Below are positions 11,204 to 24,900 of a stretch of DNA of 64,000 nucleotides, piece by piece (position 1 is the stretch's first letter; each line of letters starts with the position of its first letter). This DNA is from Siphonodentalium dalli. Taxonomy: Eukaryota; Mollusca; Scaphopoda; Gadilida; Siphonodentaliidae. The position numbers and the translations under genes are program-made. Location: positions 42,495,912 to 42,559,911 of the forward strand of contig CP136064.1 in NCBI GenBank assembly GCA_032622095.1, given 5' to 3'. The notes under the pieces are model-generated. The model searched no databases and had not been told where the DNA came from. It saw only the letters and a list, made by a program, of their open reading frames with translations.

Positions 11204-13545
11204 GTCTATATTGGTATTTTAGTAATTTTCCCCATGGGCCTGTTGTACTCACATGTGGCAGCCAAGAGATTAATAGATTGTATTTTTTTTAATCTTTCAG
11301 TTATTCCGAATATGACATAATTCACATGTGTTAGCTTGGACTATCTAGCATTATCACATGAGTCGGAGTGACAGAAAGAAAGGAACAGATAGCAACTCTC
11401 TTACAAGTGCGTATAATCTAATTGAATAATTCAGTACTAGTGTATGGTATATATTGACAGAACACAACACGCCTCTTAAGGGGGAGATACATATTTTGCA
11501 TAAATCCAGTCAAAAATGGCAAGATATTTTCAACAAAAAATTTCTCTGTATCTATCTGGCAAAACAATCTTGAATTTCACATATATATGGTCATCTTCAT
11601 TGTGTTCTGAGCAATTATTAAGACACAACAAAACAATGTATCATAACATAAAACATTTGAGAGGTTGAAAATATTAATTTAATTTTCACCCCTTTTGGTA
11701 CCCAGAACTGTTAGAATAATTGTGAACCCATGACCCACAACTCATCTCAGCCCAATTGTTCATTGATCAACAGCCATGACATGAAAATCCTCAAATATTG
11801 ATAATTTTTTAGGGGGTACTTTTCTTTCTTAATGAAAATAATCATTAAATTAAGTATAATAAAGTCTCATGATCTTGAGATATGGTCTCATGGATATATG
11901 AAATGCACTTTTGAAAAAAAACTATTTTTACAGAAGTTCTTGACACATGAAAACAGTGAAATTTTAAATCTTTTTCATGCCATATGGCATAAAAGTAAAG
12001 TAAATGAGGTTATAATATCAAATTGGTCGATGGTTCTGAAATATTGTGTAACAATTATCACTTAAACCAAATTTCACAGATAAATTCCTACCAGATTTTG
12101 AGAAAATTGTATACCAGTCTTTCATTTTTGAGGCACGCGATCGCTCTTGCGCACCATCGCGCGCCTGAAATTGAAAACCAGCGAGCGATCGATTGCACAC
12201 CTAGGCCAAATACAGAGAGCGAAGTTGGCCGAACCTGATAACGCTATTTTCAGTGTCTACCCAGACGAGATTGGTTAATAATGTGTCCCATTTTCCGTTT
12301 TATTACCGCGTTGCGAGAATGCCTGTATGATGTGTCGCGAGATCAAAGGTGCCGCGACCTAGTTACCAATTCCACAACTTTCCATTCACAGTGCGGTGTC
12401 AATCAACCCGCCCGATGTTTGATCACCGACACCAGTAAATTATTTGAGGTCACACGGTGTCGAATGCACTATCTGTCTGGATGATTCGTTTAAGCTAAAA
12501 ATACATTTGAATGATTTATATGTATGGCTTATGACGTCACATAAGCGAGACCATGTGGCCGGGAGATGTTGATATTATTCTGTCAGCATGGAATCGGAGT
12601 ATTAAATTGATTCTTTATTAATAATTATGAATTACAATTAATATAGGAGCATGTACAATATAAAACATAGTGTGTGACATTCACTTGTGCTTATGGATAG
12701 TGGATTAAGCAGTGTTAAACCATCAAAGAGATTCACTGGACATCGATCGTGAGTTACTTGTAAACTACCGTTAATTCAATTTACACGGCATTTATGAATG
12801 TGTTTCCGGCAATCCGCTGTTTATTTTATCTTGATAGAAACTGCGCGCCTGGGCCCAAAACCCAGCGAGCGAGACAATGCGCGCCTACATTTTCTAAAAA
12901 TGAAAGTCTGGTATACATAGACAGAATCCATTTTGAAATACCAGGAAATTTTGGCAAAATGTGCGCCTGACCCGTAATCAAGAATCTTTTATCGAATGAA
13001 TTGTGGATGATGCATGGATATATTTCACAAAAGAGAAATATCCGCAACAAGTTTGATAAATGATTTGAGATTATGATACAAGTTGTGTTTGTATTTATTC
13101 TACACAGTTGTGTCAGATAATCAATGACTGTCACCTTCGTTGATACTATAGCTACCTCTATTGTGATTTATGTCTGATGAATAACCAGTAATGATCGGGG
13201 CATCACCAGAAGCAGATTATTGAACTTATTTAAGCCATCTTACTTGGCGACAATGTCAACAAAAATAGTTGTAGAGGTATACAATACTATGCATTCAATA
13301 GCTGGGATTCCATTGAACACAAGTGCCTTATGTCAATGGGTGTGGAATAATTATACTAATAACATTTATACACCAATGCCATTTGAAAAACTCTATTATG
13401 TAATCAGTCTCTCCATCCATCCATATGTCTCTTTTGCCATCAGATGTCCTTCTGTGAACCTTTTGGTTTCCGGATCATAACCCATGTAGTTCTTGAACTA
13501 AATGCTATAGAGGTCCAGGAAGCCCATTTTAACCAGAGCTTCAAT
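11204..13545. other. No gene recognised; two related GC-rich patches
   Basis: Contains the direct pair near 12160-12205 and 12843-12888 (GCGCGCCTG ... CCAGCGAGCGA) and the inverted pair GTATACCAG..TTTCATTTTT at 12109-12130 and 12897-12917. They may bound a degenerate element of about 800 bp. The rest holds no supportable exon. Confidence 0.4.
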
Positions 13546-13549
13546 CGCT

Positions 13550-14690
13550 TTTTATACGCCCTTTTGAAAAAAGGTCGTATTATGGAAATGGGTTGTCCGT
13601 CGGTCCGTCGTCCGTCCGGATGATAACTTTAGTTAGAGTGAACCAAATTAAATTTGGTATGTGGGTTTACTAGCAGAAACGACAGGTCAAGTTCGAATTC
13701 TGGTTCCGTCCGCCAATTTTCACCAGAGTTATGCCCCTTTTTTGACTTAGAAAACCCCTGAAAGTTGGTTTCCGGATGATAACTTTAGTAGAGTTAATCG
13801 GATTCAAACCAAATTTGGTATATTACTTTCTCGAAGCAAAACACAAGTCATATTCGAACTTGGGTTCTACCCGACCATTTTTGGCAGAGTTATGCCCCTT
13901 TTTCGACATAGAAAATTAAGTTTTTCTTGTTTTTTGGTTTCCGGATGATAACTTGATTTTTGATTGTTTATATGCAAAACCCGTTTTTGTGTGGATCACT
14001 TATAGCTCAGTTTGGATTTCGGTTTAATCCGATAATTTTTGCCAGAGTTATCGCCCTTTTTTGTCCGCCGACCCGACATATAAAACCCCAAAAGTTGGGT
14101 GTCCGGATGATAACTTTAGTAGAGTTAATCACATTTAAACCAAATTTGGTATGTGTCTTTCTCCCAGCAAAACACAGATCAAGTTCAAATTCGGGTTCCG
14201 CCCGCCAATTTTCACCAGAGTTATGTCCTTTTTTTACTTAGAATTTTTGCCAATTTGAGGTTTCCGGATGATAACTTTAGTAAATGTGTACTGAATGAAA
14301 TTATATTTGGTATATGTAGGTTTACTAGCACAAAAGACAGATCAAATTCGATTTCTGGTTCCGCCATGCCAATTTTTATGCGCAAACAACGGTCGTATCA
14401 AGCCACCGCTTAGACGGCGGACATGAGGTCTAACAACCTTTTATTCAACTTAGATTTCACCTGATTTGCGGTTTCCGGATGATAACTTTGATTGAATCGA
14501 GTGAACTGAACCAAATTCGGTACCGGGTATGTTAGTTTACCACCCCAAAAAACAGATCAAGGTCGAATATGGGTTTTGTCCGCATGATTTTGACTGAGTT
14601 ATGCCCCTTTTTCGACTCAGATTTTACCTGATATGCAGTTTCCAGATGATAACATTATATTGAATCGAGTGAACTGAACCATGTTTCAAA
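13550..14690 (+). repeat. Element with ~170-bp internal tandem units
   Basis: Begins with ACGCCCTTTTGAAAAAAGGT, then TCCGTCGGTCCGTCGTCCGT, then at least five related units. Each carries 'GGTTTCCGGATGATAACTTTA', a 'CAAATTTGGTAT' core, 'ACAGATCAAGTTCGAAT', 'GGTTCCGCCCGCCAATTTT' and 'AGAGTTATGCCCC'. Units are diverged and interrupted. The frames across it are not conserved, so it is not coding. Confidence 0.75.
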
Positions 14691-14958
14691 CGAATGAATT
14701 AAACCGTGCCCCACTTTACTCCAGAAAGGGCGTATTGTGCCCACGCCCCGACGGCATGCTCTTGTTTAAATTTGGGCTTAATTTTTTTTCCAGGTGATAA
14801 CTTATACATGTATGTTATATGATATGAACTGAATGGAATGAAATTTATGAATGTTGACAACCATAACATATGGGTCGACAAGTTAAATAAGTTAGAGACC
14901 TTTTTAACTTTTTTAGAAAGAGGAAGGTATCTTTGTCCATGCTTACTATGCGCAGAAA

Positions 14959-14985
14959 CCCCCCCCCCCCCCCCCCCCCCCCCCC
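14959..14985 (+). repeat. Poly-C run (27 nt)
   Basis: An uninterrupted C homopolymer; the length is likely uncertain in any assembly. It creates misleading proline-rich and glycine-rich frames on the two strands. Confidence 0.9.
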
Positions 14986-15426
14986 TCATTGATTTGAAGA
15001 AAAAAAATTGCCCGAGAACCAAAAGACTTTTTTTTTTGGCCTAAATAATATTATTTAATTTCTCAAATTAGATATTTTTCCCAAATAAATCAATTCCATA
15101 CTTTCGAGTATTAATTGTATTGAAACAAAACATTTATCTATTCAATTCTATATTTTTCAGGAGCTGAGGAATGATGGAAGGTGGGATCTTCAAAGACATT
15201 TTACATTTTGAATTATGGTCCTTTTCAACAAGACTAAGGCTCAGCTGATATTCTTCATTCTAATGCAGTATGATCAATTTGTATTATGAATCACGTTGTA
15301 TATTTGATGTTGATGTTTTTATAATGCAAATGACATGTTTACACCAGTGACTCAAACAAAATGCCCAGTAGAGTGTTTTGAGTAAATTTTGCAATGATGC
15401 ATGCATGCATATGGTTGTTCCTATTA

Positions 15427-15836
15427 GGCCCAAAAAAAATACCTCCTGTGTTTAGGGTTACATGGTGCAAAATAATTAACCTAGGTAGGTAGGGGATTTT
15501 TTTTTCTTCAAATTTGTTTATTCTGCATTCCATTGGGTCACTGACAGTTCAATCTAGAAAGATTCACAATTCAGATTAATTGAAAGGTTCAATACCAAGT
15601 ATTGTTATCTTGAATTAGTCAGAGCACTAGACTAGTAAAATTTCTAAATATTTTTATAGCCTCATATATGTAGGAGAGGTTTGGAAATGGATATGATACC
15701 TTTAGATGCCCTTCCCACTGAGCAAAAAATAATTATCTGTGTCTACAGTCCAATAAAACTTTTGGGTAGGCACCTTTTTCTAGGGTAGGTAGGGAAACCC
15801 TAAACACAGGTATTTTTGTTTTGCCCTAAGGATACC
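15427..15836. mobile_element. Candidate ~410-bp MITE with ~30-bp terminal inverted repeats
   Basis: The left end GGCCCAAAAAAAATACC...TGTGTTTAGGGTT matches in reverse the right end AACCCTAAACACAGGTATTT...TTTGCCC. Inside, GGTAGGTAGGG also occurs in both orientations. No clear target duplication beyond TA/TTA was seen. Confidence 0.55.
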
Positions 15837-15839
15837 AAT

Positions 15840-16865
15840 GTTAAGATTTAAAATTAAGATTTTATTAAAAAAACACAAAGTTATTGGTACAGTAGGAATA
15901 TGGCCTCACTTGTAATTTTAATGGTCATGGATCGATGGAGACCTAAAGTTACTCTTTTACAAAAATATTTGCCAACACTGAAAGCTGAGTTATGAAGGCC
16001 ATTATATGAAAATTTATCTCACACCCACTATCAAAACTGTTTCCTAACAAGTTAGACTTCAGGAAGCCCTTTGTTTGACAAAAATATTTCAATTAGGACC
16101 CATTTAGCAATGTCATGACCGGATAGTATGTGTTTTGTTTTCGACTGATTGAATACAAGCTTTAATATGATCATACGCAAGCGTAATTAACAAACCAAAG
16201 CTAAAACAATCACGTAGGGGTTTCTGCATGTAGCGTTTAAAACAATTCTTGTCAAAATCGCTTTATAGATTCCCACCAAATAAGATTCACATGCAAGACT
16301 TATGTTTGGTGGTGTAATTAAAAATAGTAATATATGTTGTCGATAGTGCATGGAACTGAAACTAACGGTTGTATTACCGCTTCAGATACGCAGGCTGTTC
16401 ATATCGGTCATAACATGTCATCATGTCGATTTCAACGATAGTCGACAAACAACGTCATCGTGTAACTTTCACCATCGACCGAATTTGCATGGAACTGAAT
16501 GTATCTTCTGCTTTGTTCATAAGTATGTGTTTTCATTCTATTCAAGAAAATAGAATATATATGGATTATCAGATGCATGTAGGTATGCAGACTTATGATA
16601 ACAATCAAATCCATTTTATCTTATTTCCTTTCGCACGGTTAGTCTCTACAGAACCATGCAGTATTGATCAACTGCTGTGCATCAGTTGGAAAATAAAGCT
16701 TTGAGATACACGTAGATTGTGTTGAGTTGTCGTGCTTTTGGTTTATTAAAAAAAAATATTAGAACTTCCTAGGGTCCGATGATCTGATCCAGTAGAGTGC
16801 CTGAGTAGACCCGTTAGAAATTCATTATGGACCTACTTTCCCTGATAAATAAAAACAAACAAATG
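15840..16865. other. No gene recognised
   Basis: Several short frames overlap at 16350-16700 on both strands. None has a recognisable domain or a supported splice structure. Confidence 0.4.
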
Positions 16866-16879
16866 ATTTTATAATCTAT

Positions 16880-17095
16880 TATATATTTTGGAAGATCTGT
16901 GTGTCTGTGTGTGTCTGTGTGTGTGTTCGCGATGAACTCGAAAACGGCCGACCCGATTTCGATGAAACTTCGTATGTGAGGGTACTATCAGTCGGGAAGT
17001 GGCATAGGCATATTAATTTTCAGATCCGAGGTCAACTTTTCACGTGCCGAGGTCAAATCTGTTTTTACGCCGTTTTGCGCTAATATATTTCAGTT
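16880..17095 (+). repeat. Single arm of the TTCGCGATGAACTCGAAAAC repeat
   Basis: Starts with CTATTATATATTTTGGAAGA, a TGTGTGTCTG tract, then TTCGCGATGAACTCGAAAAC and GATTTCGATGAAACTTCGTA. It matches each arm of the foldback at 39151-39576, but only one arm is present here. Confidence 0.6.
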
Positions 17096-17217
17096 CGGTG
17101 CTCACAAATCGATTCGATATAGCGCGAATAATAAATTGCCAGTCATATAATTTGCACAGTTAGAATCTGGCGCTTCCTCTTTCCAATGATGTATCACACG
17201 CCTGTGTACGTTTAAAG

Positions 17218-17322
17218 TTTCTAGCCAAAGAAATAGTAATATAGGACCCTCTGATCGGATTGTTGTTGTTGGAGTCTGTTGAGATGGGGACCCTCTTTTC
17301 GGATTGAGTACATGTACCTTTA
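17218..17322. mobile_element. Truncated TTAA-type MITE end
   Basis: Carries 'CCAAAGAAATAGTAATATAGG', 'GGGGACCCTCTTTTCGG' and ends GTACCTTTAA. It matches the ends of the complete copies at 48340-48827 and 62832-63308, with most of the interior missing. Confidence 0.6.
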
Positions 17323-17929
17323 ATTTACAAACCTAGAAGCATATCACTTGAAAAAATACTGCTATCTGTTCTGTAATCAAGATTGTATTTTGAAATACAT
17401 GCACTACCACAAAATAGAAGGACATAAGAATTTGATTTTTTCCCTTTTCTATTTTCCTTTTCTTGGTTTTTAAGATGTTAATTGTTTATAATGGGCTTAT
17501 ATACTTATTCATGGAAAGAAAACTACTGTTGCAATTAGTTCCGAGTTTGGCATTTTCTTTTCATAAATGCACTGAACTGATTGGCTTGGTTAGATCAGTA
17601 TAACTAGATTTTTTTTTCACATCACATATTTCAACTTTTTAAAATTTTCGGGGTAATTGTATGGGCATGGTAGTTTTGTTAAATTTCAATCAAATAAACA
17701 TTTATATTTTTCAATGAAAAATCTTATGAGACTCCCATCTGGTATTTACATGTAAGCTTATGTGATGTCAAAGTAATCTATTAGAATATTGTTGAAGGTT
17801 CATGTATGCCCAAAAACTTTCAGTCATTAATGACAAAATCAGTAGCTATATATGACATGTTGCACAATCATAAAAAGCCAGCATATTTTACATAAATACT
17901 ATATCGTGTGGCATACTTGTATGTGTCAC

Positions 17930-18450
17930 AAGGTGCCAATTCATTCAGCCGGCCAATTTTCACCAGAGTTATGGCCTTTTTTGTTGGAATTTGTACTCAA
18001 TTTTCATTCCGGATGATAACTTCTGTAAATCTGAACTGAATGGATTGAAATAATGTAAGTGAGTTTACTAGCCAAAATTACAGGTCAAGTTTGGTTCCAC
18101 CCATTATGTTTTTCCAGAGTTATGGTCCTTGTCGGCTTAGAATTTGTCGATAGTTTCGGTTTCCGGATGATAACTTTAGTTGTCTGTCTGTTTTCAAATT
18201 TTGTATGTAGATTACATGGATTTGGGCTGCCCATATTTGCCGAAGTTTATGGTCCTTGTTGACTTTGCCAATTATTTATGGTTCCCTGGTGATAACTTTA
18301 GTTTCAGTTATCTGATTGTTTTCAAATTTAGAAAATGGATTACTCATATGAAAATATAGGTAAAGTTAGAATTTGGGTTCCGTCGGCCTATTTTAACTGG
18401 AGTTTATAGTCCTTGTTGACTTATAGTTTGACGATTATTTTGGTTTCCGG
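17930..18450 (+). repeat. Diverged units of the TTCACCAGAGTTATGG repeat family
   Basis: Three to four units with 'TTTTCACCAGAGTTATGGCC', 'CCGGATGATAACTTTAGTT' and 'CAAATTTTGTATGTAGATTA'. They are related to 13.5-14.7 kb but more decayed. Confidence 0.6.
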
Positions 18451-18689
18451 GTGTCTGTTCATACTAAAACCAGCTAAAATATTGGGATAGCAAGATGCTA
18501 GTTTTAGTACAAGAACATCCCATTACCATTTGTTTGACATAGTTTATGCGTTAGTGACCAGCTCACATAAAACCACAATTAAATGTAATCAAATATCACA
18601 ATTGCAACAATAAATGGGTTTATTCCACAGAAGACATATTTGTTCTGAAAACCACATCAGTTGTCAATTGAAAGCGGTAATTATACCCC

Positions 18690-19640
18690 CCACCACAACA
18701 AAGTTAGGGGGGTATACTGGAGTCAGCTCATCCGTACGTCCGTCTGTGGACTCAAATTTGTCCGGAGTTTTTCTCAGTCGTTTTTTAAATCAATTTCAGT
18801 GAAACTTGGCACAGACATTAACCGCCATGTGAACCTGTGCATCTGCTGTTAGACATTTTTGTGGAGTTATCCCCCCCCCCCTTTTTATACACCCACTTTC
18901 GAAGAAAATGGGGGCTATACTGGTTTGACTACATCTGTCCGTCATGCTTTCTCCCTCCGTGTGTCCATCTGTCCGACCTCATAACTCGAACAACTATGAA
19001 CCGATTTCATTAATTGTTTGTATGCAATCTCCTTAGGACTGCATGATGCTAATTGCGGTTCGGTCCGACTTTTATATTTAAGTTGCGCCTCATTTTCGAC
19101 TTATTTTGACTTAGAAAATTCTGTCCGACTTAATAACTTTAACAAATATGAACCGATTTCAATAATTGTTGGTATACATGCTTCTCATAATACCCTCTCT
19201 ACATGGTGCGGCTAGGGATTGACTCAGACTGTTTATCGTAATATTACACTTCATTTTCGACTTATTTTTAACTTGGCACAGATATTTAGTACCATGGGAA
19301 CCTGTGCACCTGCGATTATGACTACTGTCCGACATTCTTTGGTGGAGTTATCCCCCCTTTTGAACTTAGAATTTTTTTAGTACCATGGGAACCTGTGCAC
19401 CTGCGATTACGATGTCTGTCCGACTTTTTTGTGGAGTAATTCCCCTTTTTCGACGTGCATAATTTTGTCCAAGCTATTATTCCTATATTTTTTGGTCAAT
19501 ATGTTTAAGATTAGGGTTAGGGTTGTGCACCTGGAATGGCAACTATTATTTTATTATTTTAACTAAATGTTTACTGACATGTGAAACATCTTAGTATTTT
19601 AAAAACACAGGGGGTATCCTTGGTCCCATTGGGACAGTCA
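18690..19640 (+). repeat. GTCCGTC-led repeat with AACTTGGCACAGAC units
   Basis: Opens with 'ACCCCCCACCACAACAAAGT' mirrored by TTAGGGGGGTATACTGG, then CGTACGTCCGTCTGTGG. Units contain 'GAAACTTGGCACAGACATTA', 'CATGGGAACCTGTGCACCTG' and 'TGGAGTTATCCCCC', and a second CATCTGTCCGTCATG opening lies at 18930. A final run TTAGGGTTAGGGTT at 19512 is only two units and not telomeric. Confidence 0.6.
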
Positions 19641-21130
19641 CACCTCTAGTTTAATGAGTCATTTACTGCAGCATTCACATATTTTTAAAAGTATGACCTC
19701 ACAAAGTGACATCAGCATATTCCGGAGAAAATATTCTAGCAAACATAATCAAAACCACGTGGTTGTAAATTGAATTAATTCTATCACTTATACCTGGTAA
19801 TTTGTAAATTTAAAATTGCTTTTATATCGTGAGACATTCTGTGTAAGAACTGTTTAACTAATAAGTAATATAGGACCATCTACAATAAAAATAAACACTT
19901 AATAGTGATGGGAATATTAACAGGACACAATGTTTGAATAAGGGTGCATTCAATTGTTATGGGCAAAATCAATTGACTGCACATAAGATGGATTTAGCTG
20001 AGACTGCTGAGTGCATTACAGAACACTTCGACTTTCAGCTAAAATGTAAAAAAAAAAGATGTTAGTCCTAATAAACCGGAAATTTCTATATGTAATTTAA
20101 CATGAAAGTTAGATTATTATACACCATTATGACCATAAGACCACCTTCACTGTGGTCACAGGTTAGAAGATGACCATGTTGCTATGGGTAGTTATGCCGA
20201 TTCTTCACTCATTATTAGAATGGTTACATTTCTAAATTGCTTTTAAAATGAATAAAGACTTTAATTAAGTTATACAATTAACACATTCAACATATAAAAT
20301 GAATTTACTGCTCATGGTGTACAGATATGTGGGTTACTGATTTTCAAGTTGAATGAAATCGAAGGGAACCCTTATCAATGACTAAATTATGTTCAATATA
20401 TTTTTCTGATATACCGCTTTACAGAAGTATAGAAAATAACAATTAATTTTCAGTGTATGATTTGCTCTTCCAAATCTTGACATTCTTGTTAAATACCATA
20501 TTTACATAAAAGTTTAATAATGTACATAATTTGATATTCTGAAATCGACCGCTATGTAACAGAAGTAAGCATAATTTCAGGCTTCAAAATGCAATGATGT
20601 TTTGAAAAAGTTAATACATTTCATTGTACTGCACCTAGGTCTTAACAAATTAAGAAATACTGAGATCAATGACTAAATTACATTGTTCTCTCTTCTTTAT
20701 CAACTTGAATGATGTTGTTGAATATTGAATAATACAATACTTTGATGAAGTAATAAAATCCTTTTTTTTATTATATTGTTTTTAGTTTGTCTTCATTATT
20801 CCATCAAAACTAATGCATGCAATACCCGTTTTGGATCAGGATATGGTAGTATATACTGCCATGAAATGTATCATGTATATATGGATTGTTGTTAAGAGCA
20901 GGGTGGGTGGGGGTGATGTATATACAGATGTCAATATAGGGACATAGATTATAAATAAGGGCCCTTAGGCTATACATCTGTATGATGAATGATTACGTCA
21001 TAGTACAATATATAGTAGGCAAATTTAATGATCACACGTACTCACTCATCATTGATATTTATCATATAACAATTTGCCATTATGCCATACATGTATATCT
21101 GGAGCAGGCATCTGTTAATTTGCTGCACTA
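19641..21130. other. AT-rich, no gene recognised
   Basis: About 1.5 kb of low-complexity AT-rich DNA. No splice-flanked coding block, RNA gene or ordered repeat was seen. Confidence 0.45.
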
Positions 21131-21395
21131 GTATTTTCAAAGGTACTCATGCTGATCAGATGGTCCCCATATTACCACGTTACAACAACAATATTTCTTC
21201 AAAATACACTTTAGTTATCAGAATCCATTAATTACAACAAAATAATTCAAACCACTGTCAATTGTGGTATAAACTTTCCAAAAATGTATTGTCAACATGT
21301 TCTTTAAAAATTGGCTTTATTATCAACACAAAGCCACTTAATTTTAGAGTTATCTATCTTCATACACAATTTGGTCGTTTTGAAAATTATGGCTA
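21131..21395. mobile_element. Fragment related to the TTAA MITE at 49.3 kb
   Basis: Contains AAAGGTACTCATGCTGATCA, 'GGTCCCCATA', 'ACAACAACAATATTTCTTC' and 'CACTGTCAATTGTGGTAT', shared with 49346-49700. Only one terminus is recognisable. Confidence 0.5.
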
Positions 21396-21397
21396 TA

Positions 21398-21556
21398 CAG
21401 TTATGCTCTAATTAATCGACTCCTTAACCACAGCAGAATTATGGGTAACTTTTTCAGGATTTAGTCGGAAATATGGCTTGTTGCAATTCATCAGAAAGCG
21501 AAAAGTTACCCATAATTTTGTTGTGGTTGAGGAGTCGATTAATTAGAGCATTACTG
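21398..21556. mobile_element. 159-bp foldback MITE with TA duplication
   Basis: Arms of about 58 bp (CAGTTATGCTCTAATTAATC ... and its reverse complement ending ATTACTG) surround a ~45-nt loop. The element is flanked by TA on both sides, as expected for Tc1/mariner-type insertion. It carries no coding sequence. Confidence 0.75.
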
Positions 21557-21949
21557 TATGCCATGTTGAGGATTTAGTCATGTAAAAACTATATTCCAAG
21601 ATGACTTCAGTTATACTGTTTGGTGGATTCGCAGTACATTGCTCGAAAATGTTAATGACAATTCATATAATCCGAGAGATGATAGTGTAACCCTGATCGC
21701 CAGTGATTTAACCTCGCCACAATAATTTTCTTCCTTATTTTCCACTTCCTGCTGCCATTTTGGCGGCTTTCTTTGATGGAGAGTTCCAATATTAACCTAA
21801 AAAGGCACTATTATATCTTTGTTTCTTGAAGCAGCCTGCTTCACAAATCAAAGTGTCAATGGTACTGTAGCTCAATTTGGAAAGGGAATAATTTCATGTG
21901 TTACAGTCAATGGAGCGATTAGGAATGCGGAAAGTTGAAAGGCCTAAGT

Positions 21950-24900
21950 AATACTAGATTATCACCACGAGATACATAAAGTAAAATCGAAGATGGTTGC
22001 TGACGGCTATGTTGTCCAATGAAATTCAAAAATATGTAAAAGCTTCCATCTAGTAGATCAATATCAAGTTTAATATGAAGTTTGGTGATGATCGGATGCG
22101 GGAAGTGCACTGTAGGGTGTGCCAAATGGTTTAGTCATGCAAAAATCCAAGATGTCTGCCAACAGACATGTTTGATGCCGAAAGACCCCAAAAATGACTC
22201 CTACCCATGTACATTTCAATGTTAACAGCCAAGACAAATTTCATGATGATCCGACTAAAGGTACGACCTGTAGCCCATTCCAAATGATTTAGTCATGCAA
22301 AGAGTAAAATCCAAGATGGCTGCCAGTGGCCATGTTTTATGGCCGATTGACCCCAAAAAGATTCGTTCCCATCTACATGTCATTGTCAATATCCGTGAAG
22401 AATTTCATGATGGTCTGACCAAATCTACGACCTGTAGTCCATGCCAAAGGATTAGTGATGCAAAGAGTAAAATCCAAGATGGCTGCCAGCAGCTATGTTT
22501 TATGGCCAAATGACCCCAAAATGACCCATTCCCATCTATATGTCAATGTTAATATAAACGACAAATTTCATGATGATCAAACAAACAGTACGGTCTGTAG
22601 CCCATGATAACAGATTGAATTTTGAAATCCAATATGGCCGCTGGCAGCCACGTTTTTTGCTGAATTACCCCAATATAACTCGTTTCCCATTTACATGTCG
22701 ATGTTAACATCCATGACACATTTAGTGATGATCTGACCGAAGATACGACCTGTAGCCTGTGCCAAAGGATTTAGTCATACAAAGAGTAAAATCCAAGATG
22801 GCTACCAGCGGCAATGTTTTATGGCCGAATGACCCCAAAATGATTCGTTACCATCTACATCTTAATATTAATATCTACGAAAAGTTCATGATAATCAGAC
22901 AAGCAGTATGGCCTGTAGCCCGTGCTAATGGATTGAAGTTTGAAATCCAAGATGGTCACTGGCGGTCATGTTTTTTTTTACCAAATGACTCGTTCCCATC
23001 TACATGTCAATTTCAAAAGCAATGACAAATTTCATAATGATCGGACCAAAGGTACGATCTGTAGCCCGTGCCAAAGGATTTAGTCATGCAAAGAGTAAAA
23101 TCCAAGATTTTTAGAGGAACGACCCCAAAATTACTCGTTTCCATCTACATGTCAATTTAAACATCCCATGACAAATTGATGATCAGACGAACAGTACGAC
23201 TTGTAGCCTGTGCTAATGGATTGAATTTTAAATCCAAGATGGCCACTGGCGGCCATGTTTTTCCCCGAATGATCCCAAAATGACTCGTTATAATCTACAT
23301 GTCAATGTCAACAGCTGTGACAAATTTCATAATGATCCGAATAAAGGTATTGCACGTAGGCTGTATTGTTGACACCACGCACACACAGACGACGGATACC
23401 AAGCCATGGCAATAGCTCAAACTTTACAAAGTAAAGTTGAGATACAAATATATAATTTTCTCACTAATTTGCATCCTTATGAAAAAAACATGTCCATGTT
23501 GGACGCCATCTCATCATGTCTGGTGACCGTTCTGACACGTTTTGTTTCGTACAAACATTGCTTAGAAGTTGAGGGACTAATAAGGAAGAAAATTAGTGGG
23601 GTGCAGTTGAATCACGGTGGTACAGGGATACCCTATCAGCTCCCGGACTAATATTGTTTTAATTTTGGTCCAATTACCATTCGCATAATGCTACTCAGAA
23701 ATATGCTCAGAATGCTTCTCAAGCTTCTACATTTTCCAAATTTGTCCCGGGGGACACCCCGGGCACCGGCCTGCGATAAGGGTCTACGACCCCTCTCGCG
23801 CATTCCCTAAAACCTAGCGGCGCTATATTTTTTTTACCTCGTTACTATTCCCGCCCGAAAAAAATGCATTTTAAAAAACTGATTTATCATTTTCTGTGAA
23901 AAGTTTTGTGTGAAAATTAATACCGTAACAGCCGGTTGTAATGCTACCACCCTCTCGCGCACTCCCTAAATTCTAGCGGCGCCATTTCTTTTTCTTTCTT
24001 TCTATTCCGCCCGAAAAAAATGCATTTTTAAACCTAGCTGATTTATCATTTTGTGGGAAAACTTTTGTGTGAAAATTAATACTCTAACAGCCGGTTGTAA
24101 TGCGACCACCTGTAGCATGTGAATTTAGTCATACAAAGAGTAAAATCCAAGATGGCTACCAGTGGCCATGTTTTATGGCCGAATGACCACAGAATGACCC
24201 GTTCCCACCATCAAGTCAATATTAACTTGCACGACAAATTTCATGATGATCAGACGAACACTCCGGCCTAACATTGCTTAAAAGTTGAGGGACTAATAAA
24301 GAAGAAAATTAGTGGAGTGAAGTTGAATCATGGGATGCAGGGTTACCCTATCAGCTCCCGGACTAATATTGTTTTAATTGTGGTCCAATTAACATTCGCA
24401 TATTATGCTACTCAGAAATATGCTCAGAATGCTTCTCAAGCTTCTACATTTCCCCCCGGACCCCGCCTGCGAGAAGGGTCTACGACCCCTCTCGCGCCCT
24501 CCCTAAAGCCTAGCGGCGCCATATATTCTTTCTTTTTTATATTCCGCCCGAAAAAAAAGCATTTTTAAAACCTGATTTATCATTTTGTGGGAGAAGTTTT
24601 GTGGGAAAATTAATATTGTAACAGCCGGTTGTAATGCTACCACCTGTAGCCTGTGAATTTAGTCATACAAAGAGTAAAATCCAAGATGGCTACCAGCGGC
24701 CATGTTTTATGGCCGAATGACCCCAGGATGACTCGTTCCCACCTACAAGTCAATATTAATTGTGGGGTGAATTTGAATCATGGGGTGCAGGGGTGTCCTA
24801 TCAGCTCTCGGACTATTATTGTTTTAATTTTGGTCCAATTAACATTCGCATAATGCTACTCAGAAATATGCTCAGAATGCTTCTCAAGCTTCTACTTTTC

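Noticed and set aside
14699-15044. Proline-rich and glycine-rich frames on opposite strands
   Set aside because: Both are translations of the 27-nt C run and flanking repeat sequence.
19508-19524. Telomere repeat TTAGGG
   Set aside because: Only about two units inside a dispersed repeat.
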